From assembly GCF_945956895.1 (NCBI RefSeq), contig NZ_CAMFJF010000008.1, positions 62,001-126,000 on the forward strand: DNA of 64,000 nucleotides, given 5' to 3'. This stretch comes from an uncultured Allobosea sp. (lineage in GTDB: Bacteria > Pseudomonadota > Alphaproteobacteria > Rhizobiales > Beijerinckiaceae). The position numbers were made by a program, and so were the translations under genes. The notes beneath the pieces are model-generated. The model did no database searches. It was not told the DNA's origin and saw only the letters and a list, made by a program, of their open reading frames with translations. Of this stretch, positions 1 to 8,564 are shown piece after piece; position 1 is the stretch's first letter; each line of letters begins with the position of its first letter.

Positions 1-905
1 CGCTCGGCAACGCGTTGAGCGCATTGGCTCCGAATTATCACTGGATGCTGGTCTTCCGCTTCCTGAGCGGCCTGCCGCATGGCGCCTATTTCGGCGTCGC
101 CGCACTGGTCGCGGCTTCGCTCTCGGCGCCGAATCGTCGGGCGCAGTCGGTTGCGCGGGTCATGCTCGGCCTGACGGTGGCGACGATCCTCGGCGTGCCC
201 GTGGCAAGCTGGATGGGGCAGGTGCTCGGCTGGCGTTCGGGCTTCGCGATCGTTGCCGGCCTGGCTCTGCTGACGGCCCTGCTGATCGCGCTGTTCGCGC
301 CGCGCGACACGGTGCAGCCGGGCGCGAGCCCGCTGCGGGAGCTCGGTGCCCTGAGGCGCCGGCAGGTCTGGCTGACGCTGGCGACGGGCGCGATCGGCTT
401 CGGTGGCCTGTTCGCGGTCTACACCTATGTCGCCTCCACGCTGATGGCGGTGACGCAGGTTTCGCCCGCGCTCGTCCCGGTCGTGCTCGCGATCTTCGGC
501 CTGGGGCTGACGGTCGGCACGCTCATCGCCGGCTGGGCCGCGGACAGGGCGCTCGTTCCCGCAACCGCGGCCCTGCTGCTTTGGAGCGCCTTCTGGCTGG
601 CGGCTTTCCCGTTCGCGGCCGGCAATATCTGGGCGGTCTCGCTGGTCATCTTCATGATCGGTAGCGGCGGCGGGCTCGGCGCCATGCTGCAAACCCGGTT
701 GATGGACGTCGCCGAGGACGCGCAGACGCTGGCCGCGGCGCTCAATCATAGCGCCTTCAATACCGCCAATGCGCTCGGCCCCTGGCTCGGTGGCATGGCG
801 ATCGCCGCCGGCTACGGCTGGACCTCGACCGGTTGGGTCGGTGCGGCACTGGCGCTCGGCGGCCTCGCGATCTGGATCGTCGCGGTTCTCGACGCCCGCC
901 GCTGA
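1..905 (+). CDS. MFS transporter, C-terminal part (5' end off the window)
   Basis: Drug/sugar-efflux type major facilitator permease of the inner membrane. The frame is already open at the left edge (Leu-Gly-Asn-Ala before the first TTG at 15), so this is a 3' fragment of about 300 residues that lacks the first helices. A run of hydrophobic helices is visible. The segment RFLSGLPHGAYFGVAA is typical of the AraJ/YdhP-like arabinose-efflux branch. Substrate cannot be told from the sequence. It ends 201 bp before the amino-acid binding-protein gene and is probably a separate transcription unit. Confidence 0.85.
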   Translation, partial: LGNALSALAPNYHWMLVFRFLSGLPHGAYFGVAALVAASLSAPNRRAQSVARVMLGLTVATILGVPVASWMGQVLGWRSGFAIVAGLALLTALLIALFAPRDTVQPGASPLRELGALRRRQVWLTLATGAIGFGGLFAVYTYVASTLMAVTQVSPALVPVVLAIFGLGLTVGTLIAGWAADRALVPATAALLLWSAFWLAAFPFAAGNIWAVSLVIFMIGSGGGLGAMLQTRLMDVAEDAQTLAAALNHSAFNTANALGPWLGGMAIAAGYGWTSTGWVGAALALGGLAIWIVAVLDARR

Positions 906-1042
906 GCTCGTCGCCGGGTACGTTCCGGCTGGCTCTACCTCTCCTTCTTTGGTCGCATCACGGCCGTCGCCGCGCGTTTGGGCGTGCAAGGCGTCAAAAG
1001 CTGCGCAGCTCCCTCTTGCGAGCGAGACGAAACTGCGCCCAA

Positions 1043-1056
1043 TCTGTCGCGACAGA
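1043..1056. promoter_or_regulatory. 14-bp perfect palindrome, candidate operator
   Basis: TCTGTCGCGACAGA is a perfect inverted repeat, 50 bp upstream of the start of the amino-acid binding-protein gene and in the only untranslated stretch before that operon. The position fits an operator for a dimeric regulator. No regulator gene lies next to it, so the assignment is inference. Confidence 0.35.
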
Positions 1057-1106
1057 GCCGGACCGGGACAACAGCAAAACCGGCCGGACTGCATCGCGGA
1101 GGTTCC

Positions 1107-1883
1107 ATGAAGAGTTTCGTTCGTTTCATCGCGGCTGCGGCGTTGACGGTTGCAGGCGCAACGGGGGTGCTCGCCCAGGCCAAGGAGTGGAAGGAGATCC
1201 GGATCGGCACGGAAGGCGCCTATCCGCCCTTCAACAACCTGAATGCCAAGAAGGAGCTCGAAGGCTACGAGATCGACTACGGCAACCTGCTCTGCGAGCG
1301 GATGAAGGTGAAATGCACCTGGGTCGTGCAGGATTGGGACGGCATCATCCCGGCGCTGCTCGCCAATAAATACGACGTCATCATCGCTGGCATGAACGCC
1401 ACCGACGAGCGCAAGAAGCAGGTCGACTTCACCACGCCCTACAACAAGACCCCGATCTGGATGATCGGCCCGAAGAGCACCAAGTCGGACGATATCTCGC
1501 CGGCGGCGCTGAAGGGCAAGTCGATCGGCGCCCAGGGCTCGACCATCCACGCCAATTACCTCGAGAAGTACTACAAGGACTCGACGCCCCGGCTTTATCC
1601 GACCCAGGAAGAGGCCAATCTCGACCTGATCAACGGCCGGCTCGACTATATCGTCGCCGACGCGCTCGCCCTCTCGGACTTCCTGACCGGCAAGGGCAAG
1701 GATTGCTGCAAGTTCGTCGCCGAGGTGAAGCGCGACGACGCCATCCACGGCCCGGGTGTCGGTGCCGCGATCCGCAAGTCCGACACCGCGCTCAAGGCGA
1801 TGTTCGACAAGGCGATCGCCGAGACGACCGCGGACGGCTCGAACCAGAAGATTCAGGACAAGTGGCTGAAATTCGCCAAGTGA
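1107..1883 (+). CDS. Polar amino-acid ABC transporter, periplasmic binding protein
   Basis: 258-residue family 3 solute-binding protein (lysine/arginine/ornithine/histidine type) that delivers an amino acid to the two permeases encoded just downstream. Residues 1-24 form a Sec signal peptide ending near VLAQA. The mature part opens with the usual strand and ligand-contact segment GTEGAYPPFNN and contains GMNATDERKKQVDFTTPY, a hallmark of this family. The ATG at 1107 follows a GGAGG-like site (1097-1103); longer upstream frames lack a signal peptide. A strong hairpin follows the stop. A basic amino acid is the likely ligand from family resemblance only. Confidence 0.93.
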   Translation: MKSFVRFIAAAALTVAGATGVLAQAKEWKEIRIGTEGAYPPFNNLNAKKELEGYEIDYGNLLCERMKVKCTWVVQDWDGIIPALLANKYDVIIAGMNATDERKKQVDFTTPYNKTPIWMIGPKSTKSDDISPAALKGKSIGAQGSTIHANYLEKYYKDSTPRLYPTQEEANLDLINGRLDYIVADALALSDFLTGKGKDCCKFVAEVKRDDAIHGPGVGAAIRKSDTALKAMFDKAIAETTADGSNQKIQDKWLKFAK

Positions 1884-1902
1884 CGCCTGAAAACGCCTGA
1901 CT

Positions 1903-1928
1903 CTCGCCGGCGCCTTCGCGCCGGCGAG
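1903..1928 (+). terminator. Strong intercistronic hairpin after the binding-protein gene
   Basis: An 11-bp perfect stem (CTCGCCGGCGC / GCGCCGGCGAG) with loop CTTC lies between the binding-protein stop and the first permease. There is no U-tract, so it more likely stabilises the upstream message 3' end or acts as a partial terminator than stops transcription fully. Such hairpins are a known way to make binding protein in excess over permease. Confidence 0.6.
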
Positions 1929-1951
1929 CATCCTCTCCCGCACGGCACCCC

Positions 1952-2662
1952 ATGCTCGAAAAATTCGCATTGCTCGGCTTCGGCCCTTCCGGCTGGGGGC
2001 CGGCGCTGCTTCAGGGCGCCGCTACGACGCTCTCGGTCGCGCTCGCAACCCTGCCATTCGGCCTGGGGCTCGGCCTCGTCATCGCGCTCTTGAAGCGCTC
2101 CGACAACGTCCTGCTGCGCGCACTGGCGACGATCTACACCACCGTGTTCCGCGGCGTGCCGGAGCTGCTCACGCTCTACATCATCTATTTCGGCATCCAG
2201 ATCCTGGTCCAGCAGGTCTGGCCGGGCTTCTCGATTCCGCCCTTCGGCGCCGGCATGATCGCGCTCGGCATGGTGCTCGCCGCCTTCTCCAGCGAGGTCT
2301 GGGTCGGCGCGCTGAATTCGATCCAGAAGGGCCAGCGCGAGGCCGCCGCTGCGCTTGGCCTGTCGAAGGCGCAGGCCTTCCGCCTCGTTGTCTTCCCGCA
2401 ACTGATCCGCGTGGCGCTGCCCGGCCTCGGCAATAACTGGATGGTGCTGCTGAAGGAGACCTCTCTGATCTCGGTGATCACGCTGCAGGATATCATGTTC
2501 ATCGCGACGCGGGCCAATGTCGTGACCAAGGAGCCGTTCCTGTTCTTCGGCACGGCGATGCTGCTCTATTTCTTCTTCTCGCTGGTCTCCGCCTGGGGCA
2601 TCGACAAGCTCGAGCAGCGCACCAATCGCGGCCAGGCCGCCTTCGGCGGAGCGACGCGATGA
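1952..2662 (+). CDS. Amino-acid ABC transporter permease (HisQ-like)
   Basis: 236-residue inner-membrane permease of the HisQ/HisM family, one half of the channel for the amino acid bound by the upstream protein. It shows about five hydrophobic helices and the conserved EAA-type cytoplasmic loop around residues 130-150 (QREAAAALGLSKAQAFRLVV), which docks with the ATPase. TVFRGVPELLTLYIIYFG is the family's first-loop signature. Its last codon overlaps the next permease start (ATGA at 2659-2662), so the two are translationally coupled. Confidence 0.92.
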   Translation: MLEKFALLGFGPSGWGPALLQGAATTLSVALATLPFGLGLGLVIALLKRSDNVLLRALATIYTTVFRGVPELLTLYIIYFGIQILVQQVWPGFSIPPFGAGMIALGMVLAAFSSEVWVGALNSIQKGQREAAAALGLSKAQAFRLVVFPQLIRVALPGLGNNWMVLLKETSLISVITLQDIMFIATRANVVTKEPFLFFGTAMLLYFFFSLVSAWGIDKLEQRTNRGQAAFGGATR

Positions 2663-3375
2663 ATTGGTGCGAATATCCCGGCTACGCGGTCGGCAGCGAA
2701 GTCCTTCAGAACTACGGCTGCCGGATGGCGAACGGCCTCTGGGTCACGTTCGAGCTCGTCGCGATCTCGGTCGCCATCGGCTTCGTGCTGGCGCTCGGCC
2801 TTGCCGTGACCCGGCTCTACGGCCCGCGCTGGGCGCGGGTGGCGGTCAGCGGCTACACCACCTTCCTGCGCGGCACGCCGCTGCTTTGCCAGCTCTTCCT
2901 CGTCTATTACGGCCTCGGCCAGTTCCGTGAGTTCTGGCAGGGGATCGGCCTGTGGTGGTTCTTCCGCGAGCCGTTCTTTTGCGCGCTCTTCACCTTCACC
3001 ATCAACACCGCCGCCTATCAGGCCGAGATCCTGCGCGGCGCGATCCAGGCGATCCCGCGCGGGCAGTTCGAAGGGGCGCTGTCGCTCGGTCTGCATCGCT
3101 GGGCGACGCTGCGGCTCGTCGTCCTGCCGCAGGCGATGATCCTGGCGCTGCGCCCGCTCGGCAACGAATTGATCGTGATGATCAAGTCGAGCGCCATCGT
3201 CTCGCTGGTGACGCTGTTCGATCTGATGGGCGCGACGCGGCTCGCCTTCGCCCGCTCCTTCGACCTCACGATCTATCTCTATGCGGCGCTGATCTATCTG
3301 GTGCTGGTCGAGATCATCCGTCGCGTCTGGGACAGGCTCGAAATCAGGCTGAGCCGGCACATGGCGTTGCGTTGA
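2659..3375 (+). CDS. Amino-acid ABC transporter permease (HisM-like)
   Basis: 238-residue second permease subunit. It has the family signature FLRGTPLLCQLFLVYYGL and an EAA loop near residues 135-160 (GQFEGALSLGLHRWATLRLV). It starts inside the stop codon of the preceding permease. No ATP-binding subunit follows; the next gene is a dehydrogenase. The pair must therefore use an ATPase encoded elsewhere, or upstream of the window. Confidence 0.92.
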   Translation: MNWCEYPGYAVGSEVLQNYGCRMANGLWVTFELVAISVAIGFVLALGLAVTRLYGPRWARVAVSGYTTFLRGTPLLCQLFLVYYGLGQFREFWQGIGLWWFFREPFFCALFTFTINTAAYQAEILRGAIQAIPRGQFEGALSLGLHRWATLRLVVLPQAMILALRPLGNELIVMIKSSAIVSLVTLFDLMGATRLAFARSFDLTIYLYAALIYLVLVEIIRRVWDRLEIRLSRHMALR

Positions 3376-3484
3376 GCGGAAGGCGCGCGGACGCGCATGC
3401 CGGCTTGGCCGTGCCGGTGCTTCCCTCGCCGTGCCGTGCACGGTAAGCCCAGCGAGAAGCCACGAACGGCAAGCGGAGAGCAGC

Positions 3485-4351
3485 ATGGCGAAAGTCGCAT
3501 TCATCGGTCTCGGCGTGATGGGGTTCCCCATGGCCGGCCATCTCAAGGCCAAGGGTCATGAGGTCACCGTCTACAACCGCAACCCGACGAAGGCGCAGGA
3601 ATGGGTCTCCCGCCACGGCGGCGTCTCGGCGCCGACCCCGGCCGATGCGGCGAAGGGGCAGGAGATCGTCTTCTGCTGCGTCGGCAATGACGACGACCTG
3701 CGCTCGGTGACGACAGGCCCGAACGGCGCCTTCGCCGGCATGGAGAAGGGCGCGGTCTTCGTTGACCACACCACGGCTTCGGCCAATGTCGCGCGTGAGC
3801 TTTACGAAGCCGCCACGAAGGGTGGCTTCGGCTTCGTCGATGCGCCTGTCTCGGGCGGTCAGGCCGGCGCCGAGAACGGCGTGCTGACCGTGATGTGCGG
3901 CGGCGAGCCCGGGACCTATGCCCGCGTCGAGCCGGTGATCGCGAGCTTCGCGCGCATGTGCAAGCTGATGGGCCCGGCCGGTTCCGGCCAGCTCACCAAG
4001 ATGGTCAACCAGATCTGCATCGCCGGCCTCGTCCAGGGCCTGTCGGAAGGCGTCCATTTCGCCAAGCGCGCCGGGCTCGATGTCGAGACCATGCTGGAGG
4101 TCATCTCCAAGGGCGCTGCCGGCTCCTGGCAGATGGAGAACCGCGGCAAGACGATGAACCAGAACAAGTTCGACTTCGGTTTCGCCGTCGACTGGATGCG
4201 CAAGGACCTCGGCATCGTGCTCGACGAGGCCCGCCGCAACGGCGCGCAGCTCCCGGTCACCGCGCTGGTCGACCAGTTCTATGCCGAGGTCCAGAAGATG
4301 GGCGGCAATCGCTGGGATACGTCGAGCCTGATCGCCCGCCTCGAAGGCTGA
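3485..4351 (+). CDS. NAD(P)-dependent 3-hydroxyisobutyrate dehydrogenase family oxidoreductase
   Basis: 288-residue beta-hydroxyacid dehydrogenase. It has an N-terminal Rossmann motif (FIGLGVMGFPMAGHL, residues about 5-19), the substrate-binding motif PVSGGQAGAENG near residue 120, and the catalytic lysine in GSGQLTKMVNQ near 170, followed by the helical C-terminal domain. The family includes 3-hydroxyisobutyrate dehydrogenase, tartronate semialdehyde reductase and GLYR-type reductases; the exact substrate is not decided by sequence. The ATG at 3485 has GGAGAGC upstream. It lies 109 bp behind the amino-acid permeases on the same strand and may be cotranscribed with them. Confidence 0.88.
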   Translation: MAKVAFIGLGVMGFPMAGHLKAKGHEVTVYNRNPTKAQEWVSRHGGVSAPTPADAAKGQEIVFCCVGNDDDLRSVTTGPNGAFAGMEKGAVFVDHTTASANVARELYEAATKGGFGFVDAPVSGGQAGAENGVLTVMCGGEPGTYARVEPVIASFARMCKLMGPAGSGQLTKMVNQICIAGLVQGLSEGVHFAKRAGLDVETMLEVISKGAAGSWQMENRGKTMNQNKFDFGFAVDWMRKDLGIVLDEARRNGAQLPVTALVDQFYAEVQKMGGNRWDTSSLIARLEG

Positions 4352-4369
4352 GGGCCTGGCCTGGCCCGG

Positions 4370-5560
4370 CTAACCGGCCGGGCCGGGTCGCTTCCGCACG
4401 AAGCAGACGGCGACCAGCCCGGCCGTCGTCAGAAGCCAGACGAACAGGTTCATCGATTGCGGCCAGAGCGTCACGAGCCAGCTGATCAGTACGGTGAGCG
4501 CCGCGCTGAAGCCGAGCTGGGTCGCGCCCAGGAGACCGGCGGCCGAGCCTGCCAGTTCAGGGCGGGCCGAGAGCGCCTCGGCCGTCGCGCCGGGGATTGT
4601 CATGCCGTTGCCGACTGCGTTCAGAGCCAGCGGCAGGAACAGCGCGAGCGGTGACCACCAGGGCGAGAACGACAGGGCGAGCGCCGCAGCGGTTCCGACG
4701 AAGGAGATCGCCAGGCCGCGCCGCACCATCGTCTGCGTGCCGGCGCGCACGGCCAATCGCGACATCGCGAAGTTGCCGATCATGTAGCCGAGCGCGTTCA
4801 GGATGAAATAGCTGCCGTAGACATCCGAGCCGCGCCCCATCGTCTCGACGACGATATAGGGCGTCGCCGCGATGAAGACGAAGAAGGCCGACGAGGCGGA
4901 GGAGCTCGCCGCGACATTCAGCATGAATTCGCGGTTGCGCACGAGTTCCGGAAAGGCGCGGAAAACGCCGAAAAGCGAGCTCTGCCGGCCGAGATTGGGT
5001 GCGGTCTCCGGCAGGCGCGCGAGGGTGAAGGCGAGCACGGCTGCGCCGAACAATGTCATGAACCAGAAGATCGCGCGCCAGCCGAAGGCAGTCTCGATCT
5101 GGCCGCCGAGCCAGGGCGCGAGCATCGGCGCCACCACCATCACCATCGTGACGGTGGCTATCTGGCTCGCGGCATGGTCGCGATCGGCGGTGTCGCGGAT
5201 GATGGCGCGCGACAGCGCGAAGACGGCGCCGCCGCCGGCGCCTTCCAGCACCCGCGCGATCAGCAGGATATGGGTCGTGGGGGCGAGCGCTCCCAGGATG
5301 GAACCCAGCGCGAACAGGGCGACGCCCGCATTGACGCAAGGGCGGCGCCCGAACCGGTCGGAGAGCGGCCCGATGACGAGCTGCGTCAGCGCGACGGCGA
5401 CCAGGAACAGTGTCAGTGTGAGCTGGATCGTGGCGTAGTTCGAGGCGAAATGCCGCGCGAGCGCCGGCGTCGCCGGCGCGAGCAGGTTGAGCGCGATCGG
5501 CTGCAGCGCCGAGATCGCGACGAGGATCGCGAGCGTGGGTTTGACCGCAGCAGCCGTCAT
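4370..5560 (-). CDS. MFS multidrug transporter, Bcr/CflA type
   Basis: 396-residue, 12-helix drug:proton antiporter of the inner membrane. The start at 5560 gives a hydrophobic first helix (LAILVAISALQPIALNLLAP). The inter-helix 2-3 motif reads GPLSDRFGRRP, and motif C-like glycines follow near residue 100 (ARVLEGAGGGAVFALSRAI). Upstream frame extension to 5857 is arginine/histidine-rich and antisense-like, so it is rejected. It overlaps the stop of the preceding EamA gene by four bases (5557-5560), so the two exporters form an operon. Confidence 0.9.
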   Translation of the reverse strand: MTAAAVKPTLAILVAISALQPIALNLLAPATPALARHFASNYATIQLTLTLFLVAVALTQLVIGPLSDRFGRRPCVNAGVALFALGSILGALAPTTHILLIARVLEGAGGGAVFALSRAIIRDTADRDHAASQIATVTMVMVVAPMLAPWLGGQIETAFGWRAIFWFMTLFGAAVLAFTLARLPETAPNLGRQSSLFGVFRAFPELVRNREFMLNVAASSSASSAFFVFIAATPYIVVETMGRGSDVYGSYFILNALGYMIGNFAMSRLAVRAGTQTMVRRGLAISFVGTAAALALSFSPWWSPLALFLPLALNAVGNGMTIPGATAEALSARPELAGSAAGLLGATQLGFSAALTVLISWLVTLWPQSMNLFVWLLTTAGLVAVCFVRKRPGPAG

Positions 5561-6459
5561 GCCGGCCGCTTCCGCGTGATCTTCAGGTTGGAAACGGGCC
5601 GCACGCGCTGCCGATGCATGGTGTAGAGCCCGCTGCCGACGATCAGCGCGACGCCGATGAAGGCGTAGAGATCGGGCACGTCGCCCCAGACGGCATAGCC
5701 CAGGACGGTGGCGAACACGACGATGGCATAGCGATATTGCGAGATCACGCCGACATCGGTGCGCCGGAAGGCGCCGATGATGAAGAAGGTGCCGGCCGTG
5801 ACCAGGATGGCGGCGAGCGCGACATAGATGGTCTCCACGCGCCAGATCGGCAGCCACTCTTCGGTGAAGCCGTAGGCGACGGCGACGACGCCGACGAGGA
5901 TGGTCGTGGTCAGCGACACCACCGTCGAGGGCACGTCGTCGCCGATGGTGCGGGTCGTCAGGTCCCGTCCGGCAACGAGAATGGCGCTGATCACGGCGAC
6001 GATGGCGGCGGCGTTGAAGGATTCGGCGCCCGGGCGCACCACGAACAGCACGCCGACGAAGCCGATGGCCAACGCCACTACCCGCCGCCAGCCGACGCGT
6101 TCCATGCCCAGCAGAACCGCCAGCGCGACGATGAGCAGCGGCGAGGCCATGTTGATCGCGGTGAGATTGGCGAGCGGCATCAGGCCGAGCGACCAGCCGA
6201 AGGTCAGCGCGCCGAAGGCCTCGATGACGCCGCGTTGCAGCACCCGCGGGCGGAACGCCAGGCGCAGCCGATCACCTTCCCGCGCTGCGAAGACGAGTGC
6301 GAAACCGATCACCACTGCGAAACAGGCCCGGAGCGCGATCGCCTGCCCGGCCGGGTAAGCCTCGCGCGCGAGCTTCATGAACACGTCGTTGATCACGAAG
6401 AGCGACATTGCCGCGAGCATGAAAATGATGCCGCGACGGTTTTCGGCTGCGCTGGCCAA
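5557..6459 (-). CDS. EamA/DMT-family transporter
   Basis: 300-residue member of the drug/metabolite transporter superfamily, with ten predicted helices in two EamA halves (residues about 10-140 and 150-285). The family exports amino acids, purines or other small metabolites; the substrate is unknown here. It is the first gene of a two-gene operon with the Bcr/CflA exporter (ATGA overlap). The basic tail (KITRKRPA) is consistent with a cytoplasmic C-terminus. Confidence 0.88.
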   Translation of the reverse strand: MASAAENRRGIIFMLAAMSLFVINDVFMKLAREAYPAGQAIALRACFAVVIGFALVFAAREGDRLRLAFRPRVLQRGVIEAFGALTFGWSLGLMPLANLTAINMASPLLIVALAVLLGMERVGWRRVVALAIGFVGVLFVVRPGAESFNAAAIVAVISAILVAGRDLTTRTIGDDVPSTVVSLTTTILVGVVAVAYGFTEEWLPIWRVETIYVALAAILVTAGTFFIIGAFRRTDVGVISQYRYAIVVFATVLGYAVWGDVPDLYAFIGVALIVGSGLYTMHRQRVRPVSNLKITRKRPA

Positions 6460-6655
6460 GGCTGGGATCCGGTTCGGGAGGCTTCAGGCCGGCAGCCTGT
6501 CGGTGCGGCGTCTAAAATTTAGCCATACAGGGCCGGAACACACGGGTCCAATGCGTCTCCGGCAAGGGCGTCGTGCGGCGGCGTGGAAGCCTTTGTTAAC
6601 GCCCCGGGACCATAACCGGACGCAAGGCTTGACCTATGGTGAGACTGGGCTGGGG

Positions 6656-8422
6656 ATGCGAGGCAGGATACGACGCTGGCTGGGCGCCGGACATGCGGTG
6701 GAGGACATCCCCGCGGCGGCGCTCCCGGCGGCGGAGGCCACGCTCTGGCCGGCTGCGGTCCAGCCCTATGATGCCTCCACCCATGACGCCGTCGACGATA
6801 TCGAGCGCGACATCCTGCTCGCGATGCAGCAGCTGACGCAGGAACTGGGCGAGGTCGAGCAGCTCTCGGCCGAGTCCGAGAGCGGCTCGCGCCATATCCT
6901 CGAGAACACCGGCAGCATGCGAATGGCTGTCGGCGCTGCGAGCGAGAACGCCTCTGCCCTTGCCGCCGCGACCCAGCAGGTTTCGCAGGCGGCGGAAGAG
7001 GTCGACGGCGCCATGGTCAGCGTCCGTGAAAAGCTCGACGCTGCGGTATCGCGCGCCGGCGAGGCGGCGCTGATGCTGGATGGACTGGCTTCCGCGACCG
7101 GCGAGATCAGGGGCATCGTCGATTCGATCGCGGAGATCGCGCGCCAGACCAATCTTCTCGCGCTCAACGCGGCGATCGAAGCCGCCCGTGCCGGCGAGGC
7201 CGGGCGCGGCTTCGGCGTCGTCGCCCATGAGGTGAAGTCCCTTTCGGTCGAGGTCAGCGAGGCTGTCGGCCATATCCGCGAGCGCGTCGACCGTCTGACC
7301 CGCGCCGCCCAGGGCTCGAACGGCATCGTCAACGATACCTTGCAGATCGTTCGCGACGTCAATCCGATCATGGCGACGATCGGGCGCGCCTCGCAGGAGC
7401 AGGCGGGTTCGACCGCGGAACTCTCACGGAATGCCCAGGAGGCGGCCCTCTTCGTCGAAGGTGTGGCGCGCCGCGCCGACGAGATCGACCGCATCGCCCA
7501 TGAGACGGTCGCGGAAAGCGAGCGTGCCCGGCGGGCTACGCAGAAGGGCAGCCGTCTGGTCGGCAACATGGTACGGCGCTTCAAGCCCGCGCTGCGTCAT
7601 TCGGCCTTCGCGGACCGGCGTCGCTTCGACCGCTATCCGACGGCGCGCAGCGCCCATCTCGTCGTGGGCATGGTCGATATTCCCGGCCGGCTGGTCGATC
7701 TCGGTCGCGGCGGCGCTTTGCTGGCCGCCTCGTCAAGCGCCCGGCTGCCGATCGGCGGCTCTGGGGTCGTCGCGATCGAGGGCCTGCCGCCATTGCCCTG
7801 TCGCATGACCGGCGTCAGCGAACACGGGGTGCATATCGCCTTCGCCGGCGATGTCGCTGCCGGCTGCGACGCACTGGCGGGCATGATCGAGGAGATCGAG
7901 CGTTCCTACCGCCCGCTGATCGAGCGTGCCCAGGACTTCGCCCGCGAGATCGCGGGTGTGATGGAAGGCGCGATCGCGCGAGGTCTGCTCTCCGAAGAGG
8001 ATCTGTTCGACCTCCGCTATCTTCCGGTGCCCGAAAGCGAGCCCCGGCAATATCTGAGCCCGAGCCTGACGGCGCTCGAAACCGTGCTCCCGCCGCTGCT
8101 CGCTGGCGCGCTCGCGACCGACTGCCGGCTGGTCTTTGCCCTGCCGAGCGACCGCAACGGCTATGTGCCGGTGCATCATGCCGACTGGTCCCAGCCGCAG
8201 CGCCCCGGCGATCCCGCCTGGAATGCGGCGCACGCCCGCAACCGGCGGATTGCCGACAGCCGCGTGGGCTTGAGCGCCGGGCGCTCGATCCGCCCCTTTC
8301 TCATCCAGCTCAGCCGGCACGAACACGAGAATGGCCGCGCCGAATTCCTGAATGAGGTCAACGCGCCGCTGCGCGTTCGCGGCCGCCACTGGGGCGGTGT
8401 GCGGATGGGTTATCGGCTCTGA
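6656..8422 (+). CDS. Soluble methyl-accepting chemotaxis protein with PilZ domain
   Basis: 588 residues, no transmembrane segment or HAMP domain visible. Order: short N-terminal region; coiled-coil MCP signalling domain, residues about 50-310, with the hairpin-tip motif QTNLLALNAAIEAARAGEAG near 163-182; PilZ-like domain about 318-420, with RRRFDRYP and DLGRGGA as the two c-di-GMP-type motifs; a helical linker; and a C-terminal domain about 480-588, with ATDCRLVFALPSDRNGYVPV and GRHWGGVRMGYR. That C-terminal module recurs in alphaproteobacterial chemoreceptors. I chose ATG 6656 because upstream in-frame sequence is poorly protein-like and antisense to the EamA gene. Cytoplasmic receptor coupling c-di-GMP or another intracellular signal to CheA is inference. 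Confidence 0.88.
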   Translation: MRGRIRRWLGAGHAVEDIPAAALPAAEATLWPAAVQPYDASTHDAVDDIERDILLAMQQLTQELGEVEQLSAESESGSRHILENTGSMRMAVGAASENASALAAATQQVSQAAEEVDGAMVSVREKLDAAVSRAGEAALMLDGLASATGEIRGIVDSIAEIARQTNLLALNAAIEAARAGEAGRGFGVVAHEVKSLSVEVSEAVGHIRERVDRLTRAAQGSNGIVNDTLQIVRDVNPIMATIGRASQEQAGSTAELSRNAQEAALFVEGVARRADEIDRIAHETVAESERARRATQKGSRLVGNMVRRFKPALRHSAFADRRRFDRYPTARSAHLVVGMVDIPGRLVDLGRGGALLAASSSARLPIGGSGVVAIEGLPPLPCRMTGVSEHGVHIAFAGDVAAGCDALAGMIEEIERSYRPLIERAQDFAREIAGVMEGAIARGLLSEEDLFDLRYLPVPESEPRQYLSPSLTALETVLPPLLAGALATDCRLVFALPSDRNGYVPVHHADWSQPQRPGDPAWNAAHARNRRIADSRVGLSAGRSIRPFLIQLSRHEHENGRAEFLNEVNAPLRVRGRHWGGVRMGYRL

Positions 8423-8427
8423 AGCGT

Positions 8428-8560
8428 GTCATCCCGCACGCGCTGCGGCACGCAGTGCTGCTGCGCAGATGCGGGATCGTCCTCCGGAAAAGGCGCCTTC
8501 TCGTCATGCGGTCCCGTGTCTGCGGCGCATCGCTTCGCGCTGCACCGTGCACGGGATGAC
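8428..8560. repeat. Intergenic palindromic repeat, family GTCATCCCG(C/T)
   Basis: Long imperfect palindrome opening GTCATCCCGCACGCGCTGCG and closing CACGGGATGAC, with internal TGCGCAGATGCGGGA and CGCTTCGCGCTGC arms. It fills the gap between two convergent genes. A second copy of the same family lies at 47687-47850. Confidence 0.8.
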
Positions 8561-8564
8561 AGCC

